In this document: one piece after another, positions 1-5,684 of the stretch
How positions within the stretch are numbered: the stretch's first letter is position 1
Layout of the letters: each line of letters begins with the position of its first letter
Assembly (NCBI GenBank): GCA_030638935.1
Contig: DAOWDR010000503.1
Coordinates: 1 to 10,286 of the forward strand
Source of the DNA: Desulfobacteraceae bacterium
Lineage (GTDB): Bacteria; Desulfobacterota; Desulfobacteria; Desulfobacterales; Desulfobacteraceae
DNA: 10,286 bases
Direction: 5' to 3'
Translations under genes and position numbers: made by a program
Notes under the pieces: generated by a model
What the model saw: only the letters and a program-made list of their open reading frames with translations
Told to the model about the DNA's origin: nothing
Database searches by the model: none

Positions 1-905
1 ATATATTTATGGCCTATTTCCACGGAGTTATGACTGGCAAAGAGATATTGCTTGGCAGAAGGTGCCAGCTCACAGGCAATGAGTGCCCCTGCCGTTGAAA
101 TCAACCCGTCACAGATCACGGGGATGCCCCGGGCCGCAGCACCCAGCACTAATCCGGCAAGGCCCCCGATTTCAAGCCCTCCAACCTTGGAGAGGATGTC
201 CAGGGGATCTGATGGGTCTGGCTTGTGGAGGTCCAGGCCTTTTTGGATGACTGCGATTTTGTTTTTAAGGGCTGCATCATCAATGCCTGTTCCTCTGCCG
301 GTGAGCTTTTCCACGGGAATCCCTGAAAAGGCGGCAATAATGGCCGAAGAGGGGGTGGTGTTGCCTATGCCCATGTCGCCGGTACCCAGAAGGTCAATTG
401 GTGCTTCTGCTTCCAGTTCAGCCACAATTTCAATTCCTGCTTCAATGGATTGAATGGCTTGTTCCCTGGTCATGGCCGGTTCCTTGGTAAAATTTGCCGT
501 GCCGTGTCTGACTTTTTTATGGAAAATGGGCAAATCCTGGTCAAAGTCATAGTTTACCCCGAGATCAGCTGCCTTTACAATGGCACCGGCATGGTTGCCG
601 ATGACATTGACCGATGCACCTCCCCCGGCAAAATTTAAGACCATCTGGGGGGTGACTTCCGCCGGAAAGAGGCTGATTCCTTCCTGGGTAACCCCATGGT
701 CCCCGGCACAGGTGACGATGCGTTTATTGGTCAATTTTACGTTAATGGTCCCCTTGATGGCGGCCAGGCGGGCTGCGATATCTTCCATTAACCCCAGGCT
801 GCCGGGGGGCTTGGCCTGGTTAAGCAGCCGGTCTTTCGCAGCACCCAGGGCCTCCTGGTTCAAGGTTTTGGGTATGGATGCAATTGTCTGTTCAAGTAGT
901 GACAT
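1..905 (-). CDS. cobT: CobT, nicotinate-nucleotide--dimethylbenzimidazole phosphoribosyltransferase (3' end outside window)
   Basis: This cytoplasmic enzyme transfers phosphoribose from nicotinate mononucleotide to a benzimidazole base, giving the alpha-ribotide used as the cobamide lower ligand. The frame is open to the left edge, so 301 of the roughly 350 residues usual for the family are visible. Visible motifs are PPGSLG at 33-38, CAGDHGV at 66-72, GDMGIGNTT at 176-184, GRGTG at 203-207 and SHNSVEIGH at 291-299. The last contains the Glu (E297) that I match to the catalytic Glu317 of the Salmonella enzyme. The ATG at 905 has GAGG about 6 bases upstream, inside the end of the preceding gene. 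The stop of the ThiC-like gene lies only 3 bases before it, which suggests translational coupling and a shared cobalamin-riboswitch transcript. One oddity is Asp177 where the Salmonella enzyme has Glu174. The family assignment is very secure. Confidence 0.96.
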   Translation of the reverse strand, partial: MSLLEQTIASIPKTLNQEALGAAKDRLLNQAKPPGSLGLMEDIAARLAAIKGTINVKLTNKRIVTCAGDHGVTQEGISLFPAEVTPQMVLNFAGGGASVNVIGNHAGAIVKAADLGVNYDFDQDLPIFHKKVRHGTANFTKEPAMTREQAIQSIEAGIEIVAELEAEAPIDLLGTGDMGIGNTTPSSAIIAAFSGIPVEKLTGRGTGIDDAALKNKIAVIQKGLDLHKPDPSDPLDILSKVGGLEIGGLAGLVLGAAARGIPVICDGLISTAGALIACELAPSAKQYLFASHNSVEIGHKY

Positions 906-908
906 GGC

Positions 909-2213
909 TTACCTCTTGTCTGTTATATCGTTTTCAAATATTTCCATGCCTTTTTTCATGGCACAAAAATCTCCGCACATTGTGCAGGTTTCCTTTTGCT
1001 TTGGTGCCCGTTCTTCCCGTATCCCCCTTGCAACTTCCGGAAAGAGCAGGTATTTTTCAATGTCATCCCACCGCATGTCCCTTCGGGCCATGGCAGCCTG
1101 TTTTTCATTTTCCCTTCTTTCGGGATATTTGGAAATATCCCCGATTCTAGCAGCCAGCCGTGTGGCCCGAACCCCTTGCCTGACATCATTTACATTGGGC
1201 AGGGCCAGGTGTTCGGCCGGGGTGATATAGCAGACAAGGTCTGCCCCGAATCTGGCGGAACTGGCAGCACCGATGGCCGCTGTGATATGGTCGTAACCTG
1301 CCCCGGTGTCGCAGGGGATGGGGCCTAGTACATAATAGGGGGCATTGCCGGACATACGTTTTTCCAGCATTATATTGCCCTCAATCTCGTCCAGGGGTAC
1401 ATGTCCCGGGCCTTCAACCATCATCTGGCATCCATTGGCTCGGCCAATTTCCGTAAGTTCACAGTTGATGATCATTTCCGCCATCTGGGCCCGGTCATGG
1501 CTGTCATGGATGGCCCCTGCCCGGATACCGTTGCCTAAAGACAGGACGGCATCATATTTTTTCATCAGGGCAGTAACCCTGTCAAACTGTTCATACAAAG
1601 GGTTTTCTTTTTTATTGATATCCATCCAGGCCACCATATAGGTACCGCCCTTGGAGGCCAGTCCGCCGTACCGGAATCCTTGTTTTCTCAAACGTTCAAT
1701 GGTGTAGAGGTTGATGCCGCAGTGGATTGCCATGAAGCTTAAACCGTCATCCAATTGTTTTTCTATGAGGTCAAACAAATATTCCGGGTCCAGCCTGGCC
1801 GGGTTTTTATATTCTCGGATGGTCTCCTTAAAGGCCTGGTACAGGGGCACGTTTCCCACGGGAAGGCTGGTATTTCCAAGCACGGCTCTTCGCACTTCAT
1901 CCAGGTCTCCGTCTGCGGACAGCTCCATGAGGGTGTCTGCCCCCTCTTCTTCTGCAGCCATTGCCTTTTGAATTTCCAGATTAATATCGCAGATGTCCGA
2001 TGAGGTACCTATTGAGGCATTGACCTTGGTCCTAAGTCCTGTGCCGATCCCGGTTGTTTTCTGATTTTTCCGACTGGGGTTGCAGGGGATTACGATCTCC
2101 CCCTTTGCCACATGGGTCTGTATAAATGCTTCGGACAGGCCCTCGTCTTTGGCCACTCTTTTCATCTCTTGGGTGATAATGCCCTGGCGGGCGTATTCCA
2201 GCTGTGTTGTCAT
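909..2213 (-). CDS. bzaF: ThiC-family radical SAM enzyme, probably BzaF (5-hydroxybenzimidazole synthase)
   Basis: ThiC converts aminoimidazole ribotide (AIR) to HMP phosphate. Its paralogue BzaF converts AIR to 5-hydroxybenzimidazole, a cobamide lower ligand. The protein has 434 residues, the short form without the extra N-terminal domain of E. coli or B. subtilis ThiC. Visible motifs are RTKVNASIGTS at 61-71, MAIHCG at 161-166, EGPGHVP at 267-273, GYDHIT at 306-311 and the C-terminal cluster motif C410-x2-C413-x3-C417. It has SLGNGIRAG and CDTGAGYDH where typical ThiC, including the broken copy at 5204-5671, has SLGDGLRPG and TDIAPGYDH. I start it at the ATG at 2213, which has GAGG 7 bases upstream. 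A longer TTG frame from 2261 begins inside the leader terminator. The cobalamin riboswitch upstream and cobT 3 bases downstream favour BzaF over ThiC. The family is certain; the BzaF assignment is inferred from context and motif differences. Confidence 0.85.
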   Translation of the reverse strand: MTTQLEYARQGIITQEMKRVAKDEGLSEAFIQTHVAKGEIVIPCNPSRKNQKTTGIGTGLRTKVNASIGTSSDICDINLEIQKAMAAEEEGADTLMELSADGDLDEVRRAVLGNTSLPVGNVPLYQAFKETIREYKNPARLDPEYLFDLIEKQLDDGLSFMAIHCGINLYTIERLRKQGFRYGGLASKGGTYMVAWMDINKKENPLYEQFDRVTALMKKYDAVLSLGNGIRAGAIHDSHDRAQMAEMIINCELTEIGRANGCQMMVEGPGHVPLDEIEGNIMLEKRMSGNAPYYVLGPIPCDTGAGYDHITAAIGAASSARFGADLVCYITPAEHLALPNVNDVRQGVRATRLAARIGDISKYPERRENEKQAAMARRDMRWDDIEKYLLFPEVARGIREERAPKQKETCTMCGDFCAMKKGMEIFENDITDKR

Positions 2214-2247
2214 AGTTTCCTCGCTATGCTTTTTCCTGCAAAACACA

Positions 2248-2285
2248 AAAGGTTTTTGCAAGAAATAAATCTTACAAAACCCTTT
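2248..2285 (-). terminator. Intrinsic terminator in the bzaF leader (riboswitch expression platform)
   Basis: Read on the minus strand, the arm AAAGGGTTTTGTAAGA (2285-2270) pairs with TCTTGCAAAAACCTTT (2263-2248) around the loop TTTATT. The stem is 16 pairs with one G-A mismatch and one G-U pair, and it is followed by a U-rich run, UUUUGUGUUUUG. It sits after the B12 box of the riboswitch and 35 bases before the ATG at 2213. It is therefore the likely element through which bound cobalamin stops transcription. The pairing is read directly; the control mode is inferred. Confidence 0.7.
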
Positions 2286-2299
2286 ACCATCGAGTTTTA

Positions 2300-2466
2300 C
2301 ATGATCAAGAATGTCTGGTTCGTCTTCTGACTTTCGGCATTTAATCTATTTTTTTACCTTCCCGTGTGAACAGTGGCCATGACAAAAAATAAATATTTCC
2401 GATTACAGCGGCGGGACCGTCACGGAGTTTCACCGTGTTCCGTGGACCAGACACTTCCAATAAATT
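2300..2466 (-). promoter_or_regulatory. Cobalamin riboswitch upstream of bzaF-cobT
   Basis: The minus strand carries the conserved cobalamin aptamer core. There is a CACGG/CCGTG hairpin enclosing GGTGAAACTCC (2421-2437). It is followed by ACGGTCCCGCCGCTGTAATCG (2398-2418), matching the consensus CCCGCxxCTGTAA junction. The 3' B12 box reads AAAGTCAGAAGAC at about 2322-2334. The outer boundaries are estimates, and the 5' portion looks compact compared with the usual length of about 200 nt. It precedes the terminator at 2248-2285 and the ThiC-like gene. Cobamide would be expected to shut off lower-ligand synthesis and cobT. Confidence 0.88.
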
Positions 2467-2474
2467 GTGAAGAC

Positions 2475-2504
2475 CTTTTACATGAAATCGGTCTATTAAG
2501 TCAA
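2475..2504 (-). promoter_or_regulatory. Candidate sigma-70 promoter for the riboswitch-bzaF-cobT transcript
   Basis: On the minus strand, TTGACT (2504-2499) and TAAAAG (2480-2475) are separated by 18 bases. This would start transcription near 2468, just ahead of the riboswitch core. The -35 is good and the -10 weak, so position is the main support. Confidence 0.35.
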
Positions 2505-2511
2505 TATTTTC

Positions 2512-2540
2512 TTTACAAATCAGGTGTCTTGATCAATAGT
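2512..2540 (+). promoter_or_regulatory. Candidate sigma-70 promoter for the nucleotide cyclase gene
   Basis: TTTACA (2512-2517) and AATAGT (2535-2540) are 17 bases apart, about 35 bases before the ATG at 2576. It lies back to back with the candidate promoter of the bzaF transcript. The boxes match consensus at 5 of 6 and 4 of 6 positions, so this is a plausible but unproven site. Confidence 0.35.
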
Positions 2541-2575
2541 CCTTGTAGAACTGGGAAAAGAATTTAAAGGATACC

Positions 2576-4129
2576 ATGGTAGCAGATAAATTGATCAAAA
2601 GCAGGTTCCGGTATTTACATATTTCCAACGACGTACTTCTGGGCAATATGATTGCCGTTTTTATTGGTGACAGGCTGACCCGTATCCTGTTTGAGCATAG
2701 GGTGGGGGAAGCTTCCCAAGCCCTTTTGGACATGGTATATTATCTGGATTTTTTTTATGTCCCCATTTGTGTTGTGGTGATGTCCGTGGTCACCGTCTGG
2801 TATGAAAGACCCATCCGTCATTGCCTGAGATCTTTTTACAAAGGGTTTGCCCCGGACCCGATTTTGTTGGAAAATGCCCGTCGTCGGGTGCTTAATGAAC
2901 CATATATGATTCTGTTCCTGGATATGGTTATCTGGTGCCTGGGGGCCTTTCTTTTCTGGGCGGCTGGATCTCCGGCCGCTGGGATCGGTATTGCCAGCGG
3001 TATGCTTACCGTGACCCTGGCATTTTTCTGGGTGGAACATGTGTCCCAACACAATTTGGTGCCTTTGTTTTTCCCTGAGGGAGATCTGTCAACGGTGCGG
3101 GGGGTGAGAACCGGGAGCCTGAGAAGACGGTTTGCCGCCCTGATAATTGCCGTGTCCGTAGTGCCCCTGGCTTTTATCCATTTAACCATTGTCCGGTTCA
3201 AACACATGCAGATGATGGATGAACTGACCCTGCTCATGCTGGTCCGTCGCATGACAGAAACCATTGCCGTGGAAAGTATCATGTTCATGGGGATTGCCAT
3301 TGTCCTGTCCTGGCTGGTGGTTCAGAATATGAAGCGGCCGGTGACTGAGATCATCAAAGTCATGGGCCATGTGAAAAAAGGTGATTTTTCCAAAAAAGCA
3401 AAGGTTTTCAGTACTGATGAGATAGGGTTTGCCGGAGAAACCCTCAACGCCATGACCGCAGGATTGAGGGAGCGGGAACTGATTAAGGATGTTTTTGGTA
3501 AATACGTGGACTCAAGGGTCAGGGATGAAATCCTCAGCGGCCGGGTTCCCCTGGATGGCGAACTCAAAGAAGCCACCATCTTGTTTGCAGATTTGAGAAA
3601 TTTTACCCCCCTGGTGGCGGTGACTCCGCCCAAGGAATTGATTTATGTATTGAATGCCTATCTCAATGAAATGGCGGAAGCCATTAAGGAAAACAACGGG
3701 TTGATTCTTCAGTTTATCGGGGATGAAGTGGAGGCTGTGTTTGGCGCACCCGTATACCAGTCCGGCCACGAACTGGCATCAGTTAAAACCGCCCTTGCCA
3801 TGCGCCTTCGCCTGGAACAGCTCAATAAACGATTTGAGGGCGAAGGGATTCCCCCCATTGCCCACGGGGTGGGAATTCATACCGGGTCTGTCCTGGCTGC
3901 CAACATAGGCAGTGCAGACCGGTCTGCCTATTCTTTGATAGGGGACACTGTGAACCTGGCCTCCAGAATCCAGGGGCTGACCAAGGAGTTTAAGACTGAT
4001 ATCCTTGTGAGTGAAACGATTCAATCCCTTTTATCGGTTCACTATGATTTCCAACCCATGCCTGAAATAAGGGTTAAGGGCAAGTTAGATCCCATCCGGG
4101 TTTTTTCCCTGAACCATGAAATGGGGTGA
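2576..4129 (+). CDS. Membrane-bound class III adenylate/guanylate cyclase with HAMP domain
   Basis: This is a 517-residue integral membrane nucleotide cyclase, expected to make cAMP (or cGMP) from NTP on the cytoplasmic side. The N-terminal 250 residues hold about six hydrophobic segments (near 18-34, 52-75, 109-130, 135-152, 186-205 and 231-250). A HAMP linker follows, starting at the NMKRPVTEI segment (about 251-303), then FGKYV at 307-311 and the catalytic domain to the C terminus. Metal-binding aspartates are D339 (LFADLRNFT) and D383 (FIGDEVEAVFG). N460 and R464 in GDTVNLASR match the transition-state residues. The position usually held by the adenine-selecting Lys (K-F-x-G-D) is Gln379, so substrate specificity cannot be assumed. 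The ATG at 2576 has AAAGG 6 bases upstream. The gene is convergent with an HD-GYP gene 12 bases away, and I see no hairpin terminator between them. Domain architecture is very secure; the sensed signal is unknown. Confidence 0.93.
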   Translation: MVADKLIKSRFRYLHISNDVLLGNMIAVFIGDRLTRILFEHRVGEASQALLDMVYYLDFFYVPICVVVMSVVTVWYERPIRHCLRSFYKGFAPDPILLENARRRVLNEPYMILFLDMVIWCLGAFLFWAAGSPAAGIGIASGMLTVTLAFFWVEHVSQHNLVPLFFPEGDLSTVRGVRTGSLRRRFAALIIAVSVVPLAFIHLTIVRFKHMQMMDELTLLMLVRRMTETIAVESIMFMGIAIVLSWLVVQNMKRPVTEIIKVMGHVKKGDFSKKAKVFSTDEIGFAGETLNAMTAGLRERELIKDVFGKYVDSRVRDEILSGRVPLDGELKEATILFADLRNFTPLVAVTPPKELIYVLNAYLNEMAEAIKENNGLILQFIGDEVEAVFGAPVYQSGHELASVKTALAMRLRLEQLNKRFEGEGIPPIAHGVGIHTGSVLAANIGSADRSAYSLIGDTVNLASRIQGLTKEFKTDILVSETIQSLLSVHYDFQPMPEIRVKGKLDPIRVFSLNHEMG

Positions 4130-4141
4130 TTTTCTATTTTG

Positions 4142-4816
4142 TCAGGCCACTCTATCTTGTCCGGGACCTATGAATTTTAAAATGGAACGGATTTTTTCAG
4201 AAATATCCATGAATGCCGTTACAACATCCGGGTCAAACTGGCGGCCTGTGCAGTTGACGATTTCTGCCATGGCATCGTCAAAATTCCTGGCCGGCCGGTA
4301 GGGGCGGTTTTGTAAAATGGCAGACAGGCTATCTGCCAGGGCAATGATCCTTGCGCCCAGGGGGATAGCCTCCCCTTTAAGGCCGCAGGGGTAGCCTTTG
4401 CCGTCATACCGTTCGTGGTGGTGGCGGACCATATCCACAATCCCGTTTTCCAGAAGTGATACCACCGGACGAAGGATGTTGGCGCCTGTATCCGGGTGTT
4501 TTTTAATAAACTGCCATTCAGTTTCGTTCAAGGGGCCTGATTTTTTTAATACGGTATCCGGGACCCCGATCTTTCCGATATCGTGGAGATGGCCTGCAAT
4601 ATGGATGAGATCCGCCTCTCCCGGGCCAATGCCCATGGACAGGGCAATGGAATGGGCGATTTCCGCCACCTCCTCCGAGTGCAGGCTTGTAAATGGATCC
4701 TTTGCATCAATGGCGGTTCCCAAGGATTCTGAAAACTGGTGCAATACCGTTGTTGCCGTTATTGTCGACTGATTCCTGTAAAGACATTTGGAACAGCTAC
4801 TCTTTTTGTTGATCAC
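4142..4816 (-). CDS. HD-GYP domain protein, probable cyclic-di-GMP phosphodiesterase
   Basis: HD-GYP proteins are metal-dependent phosphodiesterases that degrade c-di-GMP, and some act on other cyclic dinucleotides. This 224-residue protein is almost a stand-alone catalytic domain. It has H46 (LHSEEV), H78-D79 with GKIGVPD (HLHDIGKIGVPD at 76-87), H107 (KKHPDTG), the H132-H134 run with ERYDGKGYP (132-143, including the GYP triplet at 141-143) and ALAD with D162. The N terminus has a C8-x2-C11 pair and no recognisable sensor domain. I start it at the GTG at 4816, preceded by AAGGGG at 7 bases and a good promoter at 4857-4885. A longer frame would need an ATT start at 4885 that overlaps the -35 box. 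Ser165 replaces the Asp common in the ADxxDA segment. It is convergent with the cyclase gene. The domain call is secure; the substrate is inferred. Confidence 0.92.
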   Translation of the reverse strand: MINKKSSCSKCLYRNQSTITATTVLHQFSESLGTAIDAKDPFTSLHSEEVAEIAHSIALSMGIGPGEADLIHIAGHLHDIGKIGVPDTVLKKSGPLNETEWQFIKKHPDTGANILRPVVSLLENGIVDMVRHHHERYDGKGYPCGLKGEAIPLGARIIALADSLSAILQNRPYRPARNFDDAMAEIVNCTGRQFDPDVVTAFMDISEKIRSILKFIGPGQDRVA

Positions 4817-4856
4817 GGATATCCCCTTTAATAATTCATTTTGTTGATACAGCGGG

Positions 4857-4885
4857 CTTATACAGGGGAAAAGTTTGCTTGTCAA
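4857..4885 (-). promoter_or_regulatory. Sigma-70 promoter of the HD-GYP gene
   Basis: On the minus strand, TTGACA (4885-4880) and TATAAG (4862-4857) are separated by exactly 17 bases. This is a perfect -35 and a -10 matching 5 of 6 positions. It would give a leader of about 35 nt before the GTG at 4816, and it argues against any longer reading frame. Confidence 0.7.
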
Positions 4886-4934
4886 TAAAAATTAGGCATA
4901 CATAACTTATTTTAAGTTTTACACGAAAACTTTA

Positions 4935-4947
4935 TCCCATCATGGGA
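4935..4947. repeat. Short palindrome between divergent promoters
   Basis: TCCCAT-C-ATGGGA is a perfect 6-base inverted repeat with a one-base centre. It lies between the HD-GYP promoter (minus) and the TPP-riboswitch promoter (plus). With a single-base centre it cannot form an RNA hairpin without opening inner pairs, so an operator is more likely than a terminator. No regulator is identifiable. Confidence 0.35.
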
Positions 4948-4970
4948 AAAAAGATATCTGATATTTCAGA

Positions 4971-4999
4971 TTGACTGCCAGGGGAAACTAGTTTATCAT
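4971..4999 (+). promoter_or_regulatory. Sigma-70 promoter ahead of the TPP riboswitch
   Basis: TTGACT (4971-4976) and TATCAT (4994-4999) are 17 bases apart. Transcription would start near 5006, a few bases before the P1 stem of the TPP aptamer at 5013. Both boxes match consensus at 5 of 6 positions, so the promoter of the dead thiC still looks intact. Confidence 0.65.
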
Positions 5000-5011
5000 C
5001 CCAACCTTAGT

Positions 5012-5100
5012 TCACTGGGGGTGCTTTAATTAGCTGAGAGAAGTTACAGACTTCAACCCTTAGAACCTGATACGGTTAGTACCGGCGTAGGGAAAGTGGT
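5012..5100 (+). promoter_or_regulatory. TPP riboswitch (THI element)
   Basis: The aptamer has all the conserved TPP elements. P1 is formed by CACT (5013-5016) with AGTG (5095-5098). GGGGTGC is followed by CTGAGA at 5034-5039, the ACCCTTAGAACCTGAT segment lies around 5056-5071, and GCGTAGGGA is at 5085-5093. It is preceded by a good promoter and followed, about 100 bases on, by a ribosome-binding site and a degenerate thiC. In 5101-5203 I see a T8 run (about 5181-5189) but no convincing terminator hairpin. The GGAGGTG site at 5196-5202 could instead be masked by CTCC upstream, giving translational control. Confidence 0.93.
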
Positions 5101-5203
5101 GTTCGTTTGCAAGTCGTTATTTTTCCATCCTTATTCTCCGCCGATACAATTTATATCCGTTCAGGACAAGAACCATAATTGTTTTTTTTGTTTTGGAGGT
5201 GTT

Positions 5204-5671
5204 ATGAAAAAAAACCGGGAATGAAAATCCTTTTTACGAGCATTTTGACCGGCTCCTTGCCATCTGTGAGCAGCATGATGTCTGCATCAGCCTTGGCGAC
5301 GGTCTGCGTCCCGGTTCTATCATGGATTCAACCGATGCCCCCCCCAGATCCAGGAATTGATTACCCTGGGTGAGCTGACAAAACGTGCTTGGGAAAAAAA
5401 TATCCAGGTCATCATCGAAGGACCGGGCCATGTCCCCCTCCACGAGGTGGAGATGAACATGAAACTCCAGAAAAAACTCTGCCACAACGCACCTTTTTAT
5501 GTGTTAGGACCTCTTGTGACTGATATTGCACCGGGATACGATCATATCACCTCTGCCATTGATCCGGGCAAAGCACGTGCTTACAGGGAATCTTCCCAGC
5601 CGTCGGAAAAAGGCGTCTGCACCATGTGTGGTGATTTTTGCGCCATGAAACGGGTGAACGACCTTTTGTAA
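5204..5671 (+). pseudogene. thiC: Degenerate thiC remnant behind the TPP riboswitch
   Basis: Three reading frames together recover about 156 codons resembling the C-terminal half of ThiC (HMP-phosphate synthase, about 430 residues). The remnant begins after the GGAGGTG site with ATG at 5204 reading MKKNRE, then a frame-breaking 4-base excess with TGA near 5219. Next comes a frame reading NPFYEHFDRLLAICEQHD and SLGDGLRPGSI, ending at a run of eight C (5338-5345). The frame then shifts into QELITLGELTKRAW, EGPGHVPLHEVE and TDIAPGYDHITSAI. At about 5560 this joins directly to DPGKARAYRESS, omitting about 80 codons present in the intact paralogue. It finishes with the cluster motif C-x2-C-x3-C. 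About 200 N-terminal codons are also absent. The SLGDGLRPG and TDIAPGYDH motifs mark it as a true ThiC descendant rather than a copy of the bzaF-like gene. It cannot encode a working enzyme unless several assembly errors coincide. Confidence 0.88.
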
Positions 5672-5684
5672 GTTTTTGTGGTCC

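Noticed and set aside
580..1230. 216-codon plus-strand open frame opposite cobT and the ThiC-like gene
   Set aside because: It is antisense to two strongly conserved proteins, spans their junction, has no ribosome site and no recognisable domain.
2214..2261. Longer start (TTG at 2261) for the ThiC-like protein, adding 16 residues
   Set aside because: The extra codons lie in the leader terminator hairpin, do not resemble ThiC, and the ATG at 2213 has a proper ribosome site and matches the family's usual N terminus.
4817..4885. Longer HD-GYP reading frame from an ATT codon at 4885
   Set aside because: ATT starts are very rare, and this one overlaps the -35 box of a consensus promoter. The GTG at 4816 has AAGGGG at good spacing.
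4933..4950. Terminator at the TCCCATCATGGGA palindrome
   Set aside because: A one-base centre leaves no loop and the stem is only 6 pairs. It sits between divergent promoters, where no transcript needs ending.
5140..5195. Terminator hairpin as expression platform of the TPP riboswitch
   Set aside because: There is a T8 run, but the best stems found by eye are only 4-6 pairs with wobbles (ACAA/TTGT, GTTC/GAAC), too weak to annotate.
5357..5671. Stand-alone 104-residue ThiC-like mini-protein
   Set aside because: The frame would start at TTG in mid-domain after a frameshift with no ribosome site, and homologous codons continue upstream in another frame. A decayed gene explains it better.
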